NCBI GenBank assembly: GCA_964436305.1
Contig: CAYTCI010000013.1
Location: 1 to 64,000, forward strand
Direction of reading: 5' to 3'
Length of the DNA stretch: 64,000 bases
DNA from: JAKPUX01 sp964436305
GTDB lineage: Bacteria > Zhuqueibacterota > Zhuqueibacteria > Residuimicrobiales > Residuimicrobiaceae
Shown here: positions 27,157-37,015 of the stretch, piece by piece
Layout: every line of letters begins with the position of its first letter
Position numbering within the stretch: position 1 is the stretch's first letter
The notes under the pieces: model-generated
What the model was told of the DNA's origin: nothing
The model's input: only the letters and a program-made list of their open reading frames with translations
Databases searched by the model: none
Made by a program: the position numbers and the translations under genes

Positions 27157-29301
27157 CTACTTCAATGCCTTGAGTTGGCGCCGCTCCGCCGGGCTTGCCG
27201 GCCAGAGGCTCACCGCCGCTCCGCCGCCGGCGGCCAGCTCCAGTTTCAGCTGCGTCTTGCTGGTCACCAGCCCCTTGCGGATGCGGTAGGCCATCGGGTT
27301 CTTCTGCCAATGGGCCTCCGGGGCATCGAGGTAGAGGGTTGCCGTGTACTTGACCCCGGGATCGAGGAAATCGAGGGCGGCCCTGGCACTGCGCGCCTGC
27401 TCATCGGTGATGGCGCCGATGAACCAGCGATCCGAGTTCCGCGCCTTGCGGGCGATGGTGACATAGTCACCCGGTTCGGCGGCGAGGATCCGGCTCTCGT
27501 CCCAGTCGACGGCGACGTCCTTGATGAACTGAAAGGCATCGGGAAAACGGTCATAATTCTCGATCAGGTCGGCTGCCATCTGCAGCGGGCTGTAGAGGGT
27601 GACATAGAGGGCGAGCTGTTTGACCAGGGTAGTGTGCACCTGATAGGTGCTGCCGGGTTTGTAGTAGTCCATTTTGATCTGGAAGATGCCCGGGGTGTAA
27701 TCCATCGGCCCGCCCATCAACCGGGTGAAGGGCAGGATGGTCTCGTGTTCGGGGGGATTGCCGCTGCTCCAGGCATTGTATTCGTTGCCGCGCGCCGCCT
27801 CGCAAGCCAGCCAGTTGGGCCAGGTACGCTGCAGACCGGTCGGGCGGACCGGTTCGTGCGCATCGACCATGATATGATGACGCGCCGCCTCCCGCGCCAC
27901 GCGCACATAGTGATTGACCATCCACTGACCGTCATGGTGCTCGCCGCGCGGAATGATCCGGCCGACGTAGCCGGTTTTAACGGTGGTATAACCGTGAGCC
28001 TGCATGAAAGCATAGGCCTCAGGCATCCGCCGCTCATAATTGGTCACCGAGGCCGAGGTCTCGTGGTGCATGATCAGACGCACCCTGCGTTCGGCGGCAT
28101 AGTGCTGCAGTTCATCGACGTCGAAATCGGGATAGGGGGTGACGAAATCGAAAACCTCCTCCTTCCAGTTGCCAAACCAGTCCTCCCAGCCCACATTCCA
28201 GCCCTCGACCAGCACCCCGTCAAAGCCGTGGCGGGCGGCGAAATCGAGATAGCGTTTGGTCTCGGCGGTGGTGGCGCCGTGGCGGCCGTTGGGCTTGAGG
28301 CTGCGCCAGTCGGTCCCGGCCAGTTTGAGGTTGCTGGTGTCGGCCATATTCCACGAAGCCGTGCCGACGTGCATCCCCCACCAGATGCCGATATACTTCT
28401 GCGGCTTGATCCAGCCGGTATCGGTCAGGGCGCAGGGCTCATTGAGGTTGAGGATCATGCGCGAAGCGAGGAGGTCGCGGGCATCGCGGCTGGCGGTGAT
28501 GGTGCGCCAGGGGCTCTTTTCGGGGGTCTGGAGATAGGCCATATTCCCCAGGGCATCGGGCACCAGCGCAGCGCTCAGCGAAAAGGTGCGCTGGTCGACG
28601 AGCAGATTCATCGCCGGATAGTTGACCAGTGCGGCCTCGAAGAGGTTGAGGTAGATCCCCTCGCGGGTTTTCATCATCAAGGGGGTCTGGACGGCATTGG
28701 CAGCGATGATCGAGCGCACGGAGATCTCGGTCATCGTCTGGCCGCGCATAGCGTTGACCTTGCTCAGGGGGGTCATCGAGTAGTCGTACTCGTTGGTATC
28801 GTAATCTCCCGGGATCCACCAGGCGAGATGGTCGCCGGTGAGGTTGAACTCGGTCTTTTCGCCGCTGACCGTAAAATAGCCAAGATGCGGCTGGCGCGGG
28901 AACTCGTAGCGGAAGCCGAGCCCTTCGTCATAGAGACGGAAGCGGAGGAGCATCAGGCGTTTTTCCGGCTCATCCCGCTGCAGGGTGACGAGCAGCTCGT
29001 TGTAGTGGTTGCGGATCGTTCTCGATTCGCCCCAGACCGGCTCCCAGCTTTCGTCGGCCTGGCTGCGCCCGAACTTCAACACGACGAAGCGGTCGAAGAG
29101 GCCGGGATTTTCCCGGATGGTTATCCCCAGCCGGCTCTCGTTGATGACGGGGGCGCCGTCGAGGGCCAGGCGGTAGCACGGCTCACCGGCGGCGTTGAGA
29201 TAAAAATCGAGCCCCATCCGGCCATTCGGTGAGGCGAGGTCGATGGCGAAGAGCCGTGATGACGTCCAGAGCGCTAGCATGATACATCCGATTTTTTTCA
29301 T
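27157..29301 (-). CDS. GH97 family alpha-glucosidase (SusB-like, inverting type)
   Basis: This 714-residue exported enzyme (signal MKKIGCIMLALWTSSRLFA) has the N-terminal beta-super-sandwich (DLASPNGRMGLDFYL) and a TIM barrel. Barrel motifs include KYIGIWWGMHVGTASW, FDGVLVEGWNVGWEDW, MHHETSAS, DAHEPVRPTG, RGNEYNAW and PEHETILPFTR, and the C-terminal GH97 sheet follows. The Glu of HHET and of GNEYN correspond to the base residues of inverting SusB, whereas retaining members have an Asp nucleophile. It would release glucose from maltodextrins. The ATG at 29301 is used; an upstream TTG is possible. The downstream carotenoid operon begins only 19 bp beyond its stop. Confidence 0.92.
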   Translation of the reverse strand: MKKIGCIMLALWTSSRLFAIDLASPNGRMGLDFYLNAAGEPCYRLALDGAPVINESRLGITIRENPGLFDRFVVLKFGRSQADESWEPVWGESRTIRNHYNELLVTLQRDEPEKRLMLLRFRLYDEGLGFRYEFPRQPHLGYFTVSGEKTEFNLTGDHLAWWIPGDYDTNEYDYSMTPLSKVNAMRGQTMTEISVRSIIAANAVQTPLMMKTREGIYLNLFEAALVNYPAMNLLVDQRTFSLSAALVPDALGNMAYLQTPEKSPWRTITASRDARDLLASRMILNLNEPCALTDTGWIKPQKYIGIWWGMHVGTASWNMADTSNLKLAGTDWRSLKPNGRHGATTAETKRYLDFAARHGFDGVLVEGWNVGWEDWFGNWKEEVFDFVTPYPDFDVDELQHYAAERRVRLIMHHETSASVTNYERRMPEAYAFMQAHGYTTVKTGYVGRIIPRGEHHDGQWMVNHYVRVAREAARHHIMVDAHEPVRPTGLQRTWPNWLACEAARGNEYNAWSSGNPPEHETILPFTRLMGGPMDYTPGIFQIKMDYYKPGSTYQVHTTLVKQLALYVTLYSPLQMAADLIENYDRFPDAFQFIKDVAVDWDESRILAAEPGDYVTIARKARNSDRWFIGAITDEQARSARAALDFLDPGVKYTATLYLDAPEAHWQKNPMAYRIRKGLVTSKTQLKLELAAGGGAAVSLWPASPAERRQLKALK

Positions 29302-29326
29302 TTTCCGCAAGGTCTCCAGAAAATAA

Positions 29327-29355
29327 AGGCCAGGCGCCCGCTGTGCACCTGGCCT
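29327..29355 (-). terminator. Likely intrinsic terminator after the DUF2911 gene
   Basis: Arms AGGCCAGG (29327-29334) and CCTGGCCT (29348-29355) form an 8-bp stem followed on the minus strand by TTATTTTC. The U tract is weak. It lies 18 bp past the stop codon at 29374. Confidence 0.6.
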
Positions 29356-29373
29356 GACGGCAGAGTCGATGGA

Positions 29374-30210
29374 TTATTTCTTTTTCCACTCGAGGAGCTT
29401 TTTCTCAAAAGCGGCGAGATCCGGCGGCACGCGCTGCGCGGCCTTGCCGAGGGCAAGGGCCTTCTCGCCGAGCCTGACCGCCTCTTTCTTGTTGCCGGCA
29501 TCGGCCAGCAGACCCGCTTTGAAGCTCAGATTCTGATAATTCTCCTCCAGAGCGATCGAGGCATCCAGCCACTTGGCCGCCTGATCCAGTTCGATCTTGT
29601 TCTGGTAGGCGTACTGCGCGGCGAAGAAAAGAGCGCGCGGGCTCAACGTCGCCTTGGCGGAGTTGATCACCTTGCCCTGGGTGTTGACGCCGACCTTGAA
29701 AGCGACCCGCAGTTTTTCCCAGGCCAGGGTGACCAGGGCCGATTCGTCGGTGACATCATCGAAGGTGAAGAGCATGCGCTCGACAAAGGGACCCTCCTGG
29801 GGTTTGACGGTCACTCGCAGGGCGTCCTCTTCCGGTTTGTAATTATAGGAGCCCCACTGATCGGCCACCTTGTTGAAGATGACGGTCCACTCTGCGGGGG
29901 TGGGGATGGCGTGAAAGCTGTAAGTGCCCTTGGGCAGAGGCTGGCCCTCGATGGTAACGTCATCCATAAACAGGATGGTCGTGGCCTCGTTGGCGCCGAC
30001 CCGCCAGACCTTGTCGAAGGGGACCAGGTCCCCCCAGATGGTGCGGTTCTTCACCCCGGGACGGCTGTAGGTGATGGTCACATCGGTCAGGCCAATGGTC
30101 TGGGTGACGCTGGCTTTGGGACTGGGCCGCGGCATATTCAGCTGCGCCTGCAGCGGAAGGCTGAGCGCCAGCAGGGTCAAAGCCGTCAGGGCTGCCATGC
30201 ATTTTTTCAT
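29374..30210 (-). CDS. Exported DUF2911-domain protein with helical C-terminus
   Basis: The 278-residue product has a signal peptide (MKKCMAALTALTLLALSLPLQA). A DUF2911 domain (about 25-170) is recognised by SVTQTIGLTDVTITYSRPGVKNRTIWG, VPFDKVWRVGANEAT and LPKGTYSFHAIPT. The last 90 residues form helical repeats like TPRs. DUF2911 proteins are common in Bacteroidota and related phyla, but their biochemical role is unknown. The start is preceded by GGAGGC 5 bp upstream of the ATG; an upstream ATG at 30222 is possible. The gene seems to be transcribed alone. Confidence 0.88.
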   Translation of the reverse strand: MKKCMAALTALTLLALSLPLQAQLNMPRPSPKASVTQTIGLTDVTITYSRPGVKNRTIWGDLVPFDKVWRVGANEATTILFMDDVTIEGQPLPKGTYSFHAIPTPAEWTVIFNKVADQWGSYNYKPEEDALRVTVKPQEGPFVERMLFTFDDVTDESALVTLAWEKLRVAFKVGVNTQGKVINSAKATLSPRALFFAAQYAYQNKIELDQAAKWLDASIALEENYQNLSFKAGLLADAGNKKEAVRLGEKALALGKAAQRVPPDLAAFEKKLLEWKKK

Positions 30211-30303
30211 CGTTGCCTCCATTCTTGTAGAATCAAGGAGCTGCTCTTGTAAATGATTAAAAAATATAACACCAGATCGCGACAAAAAATTGCACGGCCC
30301 GCC

Positions 30304-31632
30304 TTACAGCTTTTGCTCCCAGAGATACTCGCGCGTCTCCCGCACCAGGATGCCGCTCAGGGCGAGCAGGGCGATGAGGTTGGGGATCGCCATCAGACCG
30401 TTGGCGAGATCGGCGAAATCCCAAACAAACTGCAGGGAAAAGACCGAACCGAGAAAAACGACGATGCACCAGAGTATGCGGTAGGGCATCACTGCTTTGG
30501 CACCGACCAGATACTCCATGGCCTTCTCGCCATAATAGCTCCAGCCGAGGATGGTCGAGAATACGAAGGTGAGCAGGCCGACGGTGAGGACGATCGGGCC
30601 GATCACGGGGATATGGGCAAAGGCCGACTTGGTCAGCTCGGCGCCGTTGGCACCGCTGGTCCAGTCTCCCGAGTTGACCAGGACCAGGCCGGTCATCAGG
30701 CAGACCACCACGGTATCCCAGAAGGTGCCGGTCGAGGAGACCAGGGCCTGGCGCACGGGATTGCGGGTCCGGGCGGCGGCAGCGACGATAGGGGCCGAGC
30801 CCAATCCCGATTCGTTGGAGAAGAGCCCGCGCGCCACGCCGAAACGCAGGGCCATCATGATGGTGGCGCCGGCAAAGCCGCCGGCCGCGGCATGGCCATT
30901 GAAGGCGCTGTGGAGGATGAGGCTGATCGTCTGCGGCAAGGTCGCGGAGTGCAGCACCAGAATATAGAGGCAGCCAAAGATGTAAAAGATGGCCATGAAG
31001 GGGACGAGGATCTCGCAGACACGGGCGATGCTTTTGATCCCGCCGATGATGACCACGGCGGTGAGCACGGCCAGGAGCAATCCGGTCACCCAGGTGGGGA
31101 TCTGGAAGGTGCTGGCCGCCAGGGTGGAGATGGAGTTGGCCTGCACCATACAGCCGATGCCGAAGGCGGCGACGGCGGTGAAGAGGGCGAAGAGCAGCCC
31201 CAGCCAGCGTTTGCCCAGGCCGCGCTCGAGGACGTACATCGGCCCGCCGGCCATCTCGCCGGTGGGCGTCTTGACCCGGTATTTGACCGCCAGCAGCCCC
31301 TCGGCATACTTGGTGGCGATGCCAAACACCCCGGTCAGCCAGAGCCAGAGGACCGCGCCCGGCCCGCCGATCGCGACCGCCGTCGCCACACCGACGATGT
31401 TGCCGGTGCCGATGGTGGCCGCCAGGGCGGTGGTCAGGGCGCCGAACTGGCTGACATCGCCCTCGGCGCCCTCGTCCTTCGTGAACGAGAGGCGGATCGC
31501 CTTGAAGATGTAGCGCTGCGGAAAGCGCAAGCGGATGGTGAGGAAAATATGGGTGCCGAAGAGGAGAATGATCAGCGGCAAGCCCCAGAGCAACTGGTCG
31601 AGACGGGCGACGACATCGGCGATTCCTTGCAT
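30304..31632 (-). CDS. Sodium:alanine symporter, AGCS family
   Basis: This 442-residue inner-membrane transporter has about 11 helices. Family motifs are FGALTTALAATIGTGNIVGVATA, GPGAVLWLW, GEMAGGPMYVLERGL and SNESGLGSAPI. AGCS proteins take up alanine or glycine with Na+. The start at 31632 (MQGIADVV) has GAGG five bases upstream; an ATG 15 bp earlier lacks a site. It lies 48 bp behind the pullulanase-like gene on the same strand, so it may be co-transcribed. The substrate within the family is not determined. Confidence 0.9.
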   Translation of the reverse strand: MQGIADVVARLDQLLWGLPLIILLFGTHIFLTIRLRFPQRYIFKAIRLSFTKDEGAEGDVSQFGALTTALAATIGTGNIVGVATAVAIGGPGAVLWLWLTGVFGIATKYAEGLLAVKYRVKTPTGEMAGGPMYVLERGLGKRWLGLLFALFTAVAAFGIGCMVQANSISTLAASTFQIPTWVTGLLLAVLTAVVIIGGIKSIARVCEILVPFMAIFYIFGCLYILVLHSATLPQTISLILHSAFNGHAAAGGFAGATIMMALRFGVARGLFSNESGLGSAPIVAAAARTRNPVRQALVSSTGTFWDTVVVCLMTGLVLVNSGDWTSGANGAELTKSAFAHIPVIGPIVLTVGLLTFVFSTILGWSYYGEKAMEYLVGAKAVMPYRILWCIVVFLGSVFSLQFVWDFADLANGLMAIPNLIALLALSGILVRETREYLWEQKL

Positions 31633-31680
31633 GGGCACCTCACTCATGGAATGAATGAAAGGATGGGCAACGCTTCGGGG

Positions 31681-34014
31681 TCAACGCATCAGCACCATGC
31701 CGGTGGTGGCCGGCAGAACCAACTCGCCCTCGACCGGACGCCCTTGCGGCGACTCCCCCGCCGCCTCGCCATTGACCAGGATGCGCCAGCTGCCGGCGGG
31801 CAGGGTGAAACGCGAGAGCGCTTCACGATCGCCATTGAGCAGGACCAGCAGATCGCTCGGCCCGGCGCCACCCTCCTGGCGCAGCTGAAAAGAAAGGGCG
31901 AAGGGATTGTCGCCGTCGGTGAAATGGATCTCGGCCGGTGGAGTGCTGCGCAATGCGGAAAAGTGCCGGCGCAACCGGATCAAGCCCCTGTAATAGTCGA
32001 CCAGCTCCTGATTGATGGCGGCATGACGGTAGTCGAGCCAGTTGGTCTCATTGTCCTTGTTGTAGCTGTTATGATCGATGCGGCCGACCTGCGGGTCCGG
32101 CGCACCGGTTTTGGCGATCACCTTGCTGCGGGCAAATTCGTGCCCCTCCTCCAGCATCACCGCCCCCTGGCTGGTGAAGAGGATCAGGGCGCCCAGCTTG
32201 CTGATCTTGAGCTCCTCGGTGGTCAGGCTGGCATGGGCGAGGGGATCGGCAATGGTCTGGTCGGACTGAACCCTCCCCGAACCGATGCGGACAAAATCGC
32301 CATAGCTGTGGTCGTCGTGCGATCCGAGATAGTTGACCGCATGGCTGCTCTGCTGGAAGAGCCCACCCTCCGCAGCAAGGGTGCCGCGGATGAAGCTTTT
32401 AACCCGCTCGCGGTCGACGCCATCCCAATAGCGTCCAAAAATATAGCTCTGGCCACTCTCGGGATTCTGGCCCTTGATGCCGTTGCGGAACTGGTCGTTC
32501 CAGGCGGCCCAGCCGTGTCGGGAAAATCCGGCCGGATCGTAGCGACCGCCGCCCCAGGGTTCGGCGATCAGCACGACCGCAGGATTGATCCGGCGCGCCT
32601 CGCGGCTGATGGCATCGACCGTCTCCCAGTCGATCATCGCCGCGAGATCAAAGCGAAAACCGTCGACGTGATACTCCTCCATCCAGTACCTGATGCTCTC
32701 GAGGATGAGCCGCCGGGCCATCGGCCGCTCGGTCTTGTAGTCGTTGCCGCAGCCGCTGGTGGCGAGATAATTCTGCTTCTCGTCGAGGCGGAAGTAATAC
32801 TTTTTGTCGGCCAGTTTGAAACAGTTCTGGTCATACTGCGAGACATGGTTGTAGACGACATCGAGGAGGACGGCGATGCCCGCCCGGTGGTAAGCCTTGA
32901 CCAGATCCTTGAGTTCATCGACCTGGCGGCCATCCGCACCGGTCAGAGCGCCCGGGGTCATCTGCGCACCGCTGGCATAATAGGATTCGGGGGCGAAGAA
33001 ATAGGAGGTCATATAGCCCCAATGGTTGCGGGCGTAGGGATTCCAGGTATTGCGCGTGCCGCCGGCATCGACGTTATAGGGGAGCTCGATGTTGCCGAAC
33101 TCCTGCACCGGAAGCAATTCGATGGCATTGACGCCCAGGGCCTTGAGATAGTCAATTCCCCCTGCCCCTCCCGGCAGGATCGCTCCCTTGTAGCTTCCCG
33201 CCAGTTCCGCCGGGCAGCCCGAGCTCGGATGGGCGGTGAGATCGCGGACATGGCATTCATAGATGACCATATCCTCCAGACCGATTCCCAGGGGGCGGTC
33301 GCCCTCCCAGTCATACCGGCCGGTATCGAGGATCAGGGTCCGGCCGCGATGCAGGTATTCATTGACCGTGGCCACAGCACGGCTGTAGGGGTCGCAGATC
33401 GCCTGGTCATAGTCGAACTGTTCCGTGGCCCCGGCCGGACCATCCACCCGGTAGGTGTAGGCCCTGCCGAAATAGTGGCCGGAGAGAACCACCTCCCAGA
33501 CCCCGTCCCGGTCGCGCTGCAGCTCATGCGGCACGCCGGCAGGGGAGGTCACGTCGGGGTAGAGGGTCAGGGTCACCCGTTTGGCGCGCGGCGCGAAGAG
33601 ACGGAAGGCTGTGGCCGTATCATTCCAGGTGCAGCCCAGCGGCTTGGTGGAATAGAAGGTGTCGAGCAGGCTGTCCGGATCGAGCTCGCACTTGCTCTCA
33701 CGAAAGTGGAGGAACCGGGTGCGGGTCAGCTCAATAGGGGCGGTGTGCAGGCGGATGGTCAGCTCCCGGCGTTCCACCCGGTAGATCTGCAGCGCCGGCG
33801 TGAAGTAAAAATCGGCGGCCTCGACAGCGAGGGTGGAATCCTCCAGCCGGACATCGACGACATCCGGCGCGGAAATCTTGGCGGCAAGGATCATAGGCGT
33901 ATTCTTTTGACATCCTGATAAGGGAATAAAGCCGGCTGCCGTGAACCAGAGGGCAGCCAGGGCGAACCGCACCCCGCGGTGCGGCCCGTCTGGCGCGTTG
34001 AGACGGAATTTCAT
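31681..34014 (-). CDS. Pullulanase-type GH13 lipoprotein
   Basis: This 777-residue enzyme has a lipobox (FIPLSGC, Cys at about 35), placing it on a membrane facing the periplasm or outside. An N-terminal accessory region and a CBM48-like domain (FRLFAPRAKRVTLTLYPD) precede the GH13 barrel. The four conserved regions are DVVYNHVS (I), DGFRFDLAAMI with nucleophile Asp (II), LIAEPWGGG with acid/base Glu (III) and NYLGSHDDHS (IV). NHWGYMTSYFFAPE is the debranching-enzyme signature, so it cleaves alpha-1,6 links in pullulan, starch or glycogen. With GH97 nearby it gives a maltodextrin-using set. The ATG at 34014 follows GGGTGG; a GTG lies 9 bp earlier. Confidence 0.9.
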   Translation of the reverse strand: MKFRLNAPDGPHRGVRFALAALWFTAAGFIPLSGCQKNTPMILAAKISAPDVVDVRLEDSTLAVEAADFYFTPALQIYRVERRELTIRLHTAPIELTRTRFLHFRESKCELDPDSLLDTFYSTKPLGCTWNDTATAFRLFAPRAKRVTLTLYPDVTSPAGVPHELQRDRDGVWEVVLSGHYFGRAYTYRVDGPAGATEQFDYDQAICDPYSRAVATVNEYLHRGRTLILDTGRYDWEGDRPLGIGLEDMVIYECHVRDLTAHPSSGCPAELAGSYKGAILPGGAGGIDYLKALGVNAIELLPVQEFGNIELPYNVDAGGTRNTWNPYARNHWGYMTSYFFAPESYYASGAQMTPGALTGADGRQVDELKDLVKAYHRAGIAVLLDVVYNHVSQYDQNCFKLADKKYYFRLDEKQNYLATSGCGNDYKTERPMARRLILESIRYWMEEYHVDGFRFDLAAMIDWETVDAISREARRINPAVVLIAEPWGGGRYDPAGFSRHGWAAWNDQFRNGIKGQNPESGQSYIFGRYWDGVDRERVKSFIRGTLAAEGGLFQQSSHAVNYLGSHDDHSYGDFVRIGSGRVQSDQTIADPLAHASLTTEELKISKLGALILFTSQGAVMLEEGHEFARSKVIAKTGAPDPQVGRIDHNSYNKDNETNWLDYRHAAINQELVDYYRGLIRLRRHFSALRSTPPAEIHFTDGDNPFALSFQLRQEGGAGPSDLLVLLNGDREALSRFTLPAGSWRILVNGEAAGESPQGRPVEGELVLPATTGMVLMR

Positions 34015-34045
34015 CGAGTCCACCCTTCGCTGTTGACACTAAAGA

Positions 34046-35524
34046 TCATTCTCCAGGCCGCGCGGCCAGAGCGGCCTCGGCCTCTTCACGATCGTTAAAC
34101 GGCACAGTGCGGTCCTTGAGGGTCTGGGTGGTCTCGTGGCCTTTGCCAAGGATCATCACGATATCCCCGGGCCTGGCCAGGGCGATGGCGTGGCGGATGG
34201 CCTCGCGCCGGTCGATGATCCGCGTCACCTTGGCCGGATCACAGCCGGCGGTGATATCGGCGAGGATCGCCTCGGGATCCTCGGTGCGGGGATTGTCTGC
34301 GGTGAGGACCAGCATATCGCTGAAGCGCGAGGCGACATCCCCCATGATCGGACGCTTCTCCTTGTCGCGGTCGCCGCCACAGCCGAAGACCGTGATCAGC
34401 CGCTTTGGATCGAGCCCGCGCGCCAGACCGAGGACGTTCTCCATGCCATCAGGGGTGTGGGCATAATCCACCACCACGGTGAAGGGCTGGCCGAGGTCCA
34501 CCATCTCCATGCGGCCGGCCACGCGAATCGGCCGCTCGAGGCCGCGCTTGATCACCTCCAGATCGAGGCCCTCGGCCACCGCCGCCCCGACGCCGGCCAG
34601 GGCATTGTAGACGTTGAAACGGCCGAGGAGGCGGGTGTTGATCTCGATGCTGCCCTGCGGCGTCTCGAGGATATAGTGGGTGCCGCTGATCCCGTAGCGG
34701 ATCTCGCGCGCCATGATGTCGGCCGGCGAGTAGATGCCATAGGTCAGGACGTTGGCCCGGGTCGCTTCAACGAAACGCCCGCCATAGGGATCATCGATAT
34801 TGATCACGGCATAATCCTCAGGGCCGAGCCAGCGAAACAACTTGAGCTTGGCATTGAGGTAATTATCCATCGTCTTGTGGAAATCGAGGTGGTCCTGGGT
34901 GAGGTTGGTAAAGACGGCAATCCGGAAGCGGCACCCCTGCAGACGATGGAATTCGATGCCATGTGAGGAGGTCTCCATGAAACAGTAGGCAACCTTCTGC
35001 TCCGCCATCTGGCGCAGGATCGCCTGGAGGTCGGGCGGTTCGGGTGTGGTATCCTTGGATTTACGGATTTCGCCGTTGATCTTGTAGTAGAGGGTGCCGA
35101 TCAGTCCGACCCGGCAGGGCTCGCTGAAAATGGACTCCATGACATGGGTTGTGGTGGTCTTGCCATTCGTACCGGTCACCCCGACCAGTTTGATCTGCTC
35201 GGAGGGAAAGCCGTAAAAACGGTTGGCGAGGAGGCCGAGGGCGAAACGCGAGTCGGGCACCACCACCTTGACCACGCCGGCAGGGAGTTCGACCGGCTCC
35301 TGCACCACCACACAAACCGCACCACGAGCCACCGCCTCGCTGACAAAGGGGTGGCCGTCGGGGATCTCGATCTTGTCGAGTTGGGTATAGATGGCGATCG
35401 CGACATAGATAAAGCCGGGTTCGATGCGCAGGGGATCGTAGGCGACCCCATTGACCTCGATGCCGGCCGGATCGCCGATGACCTGCTTGTCCGGCAAATC
35501 GTTCAGGTAGAGCTGCAGTTCCAT
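34046..35524 (-). CDS. murE: UDP-MurNAc-L-Ala-D-Glu:meso-diaminopimelate ligase MurE
   Basis: This 492-residue Mur ligase adds the third peptide residue in peptidoglycan synthesis in the cytoplasm. Visible motifs are the P-loop VGVTGTNGKTTTT (114-126), METSSHG, NLTQDHLDFH, the Lys of LNAKLKLF (carbamylated in the family), GRFNVYNAL and DYAHTPDG. DNPRTEDP (Asp at 410) is the motif that selects meso-diaminopimelate over lysine. It is not in a mur/fts cluster, and its neighbours are unrelated. The start is fixed by AAGGAGAGG upstream and by a consensus promoter at 35567-35595; a longer reading frame to 35821 runs through the neighbouring gene. Confidence 0.95.
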   Translation of the reverse strand: MELQLYLNDLPDKQVIGDPAGIEVNGVAYDPLRIEPGFIYVAIAIYTQLDKIEIPDGHPFVSEAVARGAVCVVVQEPVELPAGVVKVVVPDSRFALGLLANRFYGFPSEQIKLVGVTGTNGKTTTTHVMESIFSEPCRVGLIGTLYYKINGEIRKSKDTTPEPPDLQAILRQMAEQKVAYCFMETSSHGIEFHRLQGCRFRIAVFTNLTQDHLDFHKTMDNYLNAKLKLFRWLGPEDYAVINIDDPYGGRFVEATRANVLTYGIYSPADIMAREIRYGISGTHYILETPQGSIEINTRLLGRFNVYNALAGVGAAVAEGLDLEVIKRGLERPIRVAGRMEMVDLGQPFTVVVDYAHTPDGMENVLGLARGLDPKRLITVFGCGGDRDKEKRPIMGDVASRFSDMLVLTADNPRTEDPEAILADITAGCDPAKVTRIIDRREAIRHAIALARPGDIVMILGKGHETTQTLKDRTVPFNDREEAEAALAARPGE

Positions 35525-35566
35525 GGTCCTCTCCTTGCGCTGGTAAGTGTGCGGGATACGCACAAA

Positions 35567-35595
35567 AATGTAGCCAAATTTTTCCTGTCTGTCAA
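35567..35595 (-). promoter_or_regulatory. Predicted sigma-70 promoter of murE
   Basis: On the minus strand a consensus TTGACA (35595-35590), a 17-bp spacer and TACATT (35572-35567) lie about 45 bp upstream of murE. The -35 box overlaps the last codons of the upstream EEP gene. Confidence 0.7.
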
Positions 35596-36854
35596 TCCAA
35601 AGAAAGCCGCACCACCTGTGGTTTGTGGTCCGAGATGGCGAGGGGAATAACGCGCGCCTCGAGTATGCGAAATTGATGGCTGGCGAAGAGCTGGTCGATC
35701 CGCAAAAAATCAAAAAGGATAAAACGCAGCGAAGGGGGGAAGCTGCCCTTGAGGTTGTAATGGCCCCAGGTCGTTCCCAGGCCCCAGCCGGCGGTGGCGA
35801 AGGCATTCTGCAGCGTCGCATCGAAGCGGCGGTAAAGCGGGCTGTTGGGCGTGTCGTTGAAATCGCCCGCGACGATGACCGGGGCCTTGATCCGGCCGAC
35901 CAGCTGCTCGAGTTGCTCCGCCTCGGCCATGCGGCGCTGATAGGCGAGACGGGTCTGGGCCAGTGAGCTTTCCAGGGTGCGCTTGCCGAAGATCAGCTGC
36001 AAAAAGGCATGCCCGGCCGGGTATAAATGGCCGTTGAAGAGATGGACCTCCTCGCCCCGCAGGCGGATGACCGCATGGTTGATATTGGTATGCCCGCTCA
36101 TGTAGGGCGTGCCAAGGTCGATGTTGTGCTCTTCCTTGAATGGCATCCGGCTGAGGATGGCGCCGCCGTTGTAATTCTCGAACCGATCGGCCCAGAGTTG
36201 ATAGGGATAGCGCTCGCCGAGCCGCCGCCGGAAGAGTTTCTGATCGCTCGAATTGATCTCCTGGATGAAGATCAGATCGGGATTCTCGCGCTGGATGAGC
36301 TCGAAGAGGGGCGTCCGCCTTTCGCCATACAAGGTGCTGGAGATGTTATAGTCGAGAATTTTCAGCGGGGCCGCTCCCGCCCGGCGCACTCCCGGGATGG
36401 AGGGAAAGAGCTGGGGCCCATAATTGAGGATCAGACCGAGACAGGCCAGATAAAAGAGGAAATAATGGGCGTGGATGGTGCGGCTGCGCCGGGCATCGCG
36501 CACGGCCAGCCAGGCCAGCAGGCCGAGCAGGAGGAAGAGCCACCGGAAATAGAGGGGCAGATCAGCAAGCACCAGGATCCAGAAGAGCGGGAGTGCCACC
36601 AGCAGAGCCCGGCGCGCAAGCCGGCCCGGCGCCAGGCGACAGCCCAGGGCGCAAAGATAAAAGGGCAGGGCAAGTCCGGCCAAAAGCCAAAGGGTATCCT
36701 GGAGGAGGCTGGCGGCCATCTCCACGGTCGGTACGCGCGGCAAAAAGAGCACCCGTAAATTGCCCCAGACCAGGGCTTCACCGGTCAGGACGACCACCCA
36801 GTAAAAAAAGAGAAGGGATGCAAGAATTCGCCGGATGGATTGGAATCGATTCAT
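35592..36854 (-). CDS. Membrane-anchored EEP-family phosphodiesterase
   Basis: The 420-residue product has four or so N-terminal membrane helices (about 12-155). An EEP catalytic domain follows, with ILDYNISS (about 166), IFIQEIN with the metal Glu (about 196), NGHLYP, VIVAGDFNDTPNS (about 323-335) and terminal AISDHKPQVVRL. Members of this membrane subgroup are often annotated as endonuclease/exonuclease/phosphatase proteins without known substrate. The catalytic domain would face the periplasm if the helix count is even. It is a separate paralogue from the lipoprotein at 18346. It precedes murE but murE has its own promoter. Confidence 0.88.
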   Translation of the reverse strand: MNRFQSIRRILASLLFFYWVVVLTGEALVWGNLRVLFLPRVPTVEMAASLLQDTLWLLAGLALPFYLCALGCRLAPGRLARRALLVALPLFWILVLADLPLYFRWLFLLLGLLAWLAVRDARRSRTIHAHYFLFYLACLGLILNYGPQLFPSIPGVRRAGAAPLKILDYNISSTLYGERRTPLFELIQRENPDLIFIQEINSSDQKLFRRRLGERYPYQLWADRFENYNGGAILSRMPFKEEHNIDLGTPYMSGHTNINHAVIRLRGEEVHLFNGHLYPAGHAFLQLIFGKRTLESSLAQTRLAYQRRMAEAEQLEQLVGRIKAPVIVAGDFNDTPNSPLYRRFDATLQNAFATAGWGLGTTWGHYNLKGSFPPSLRFILFDFLRIDQLFASHQFRILEARVIPLAISDHKPQVVRLSLD

Positions 36855-37015
36855 AATCCATAATTTAGTATAATTTTGCGTCAGATGAAAGTCTTTTATG
36901 GCTGCGTCAGCGCACTACCCCTGACCGCCCGCGCAGCGCGGCCAGGCGGCAACCGGTTGGCTGGCGCGAAGGGGCTACAAATGGACGAGGGCGGAGCAAA
37001 TAGTCAAGAAATCGC

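Noticed and set aside
30253..33918. Open frame of 1221 codons on the + strand
   Set aside because: It is antisense to the symporter and pullulanase-like genes, which have complete family motifs. Long shadow frames are expected in GC-rich coding DNA, and its translation has no recognisable domain.
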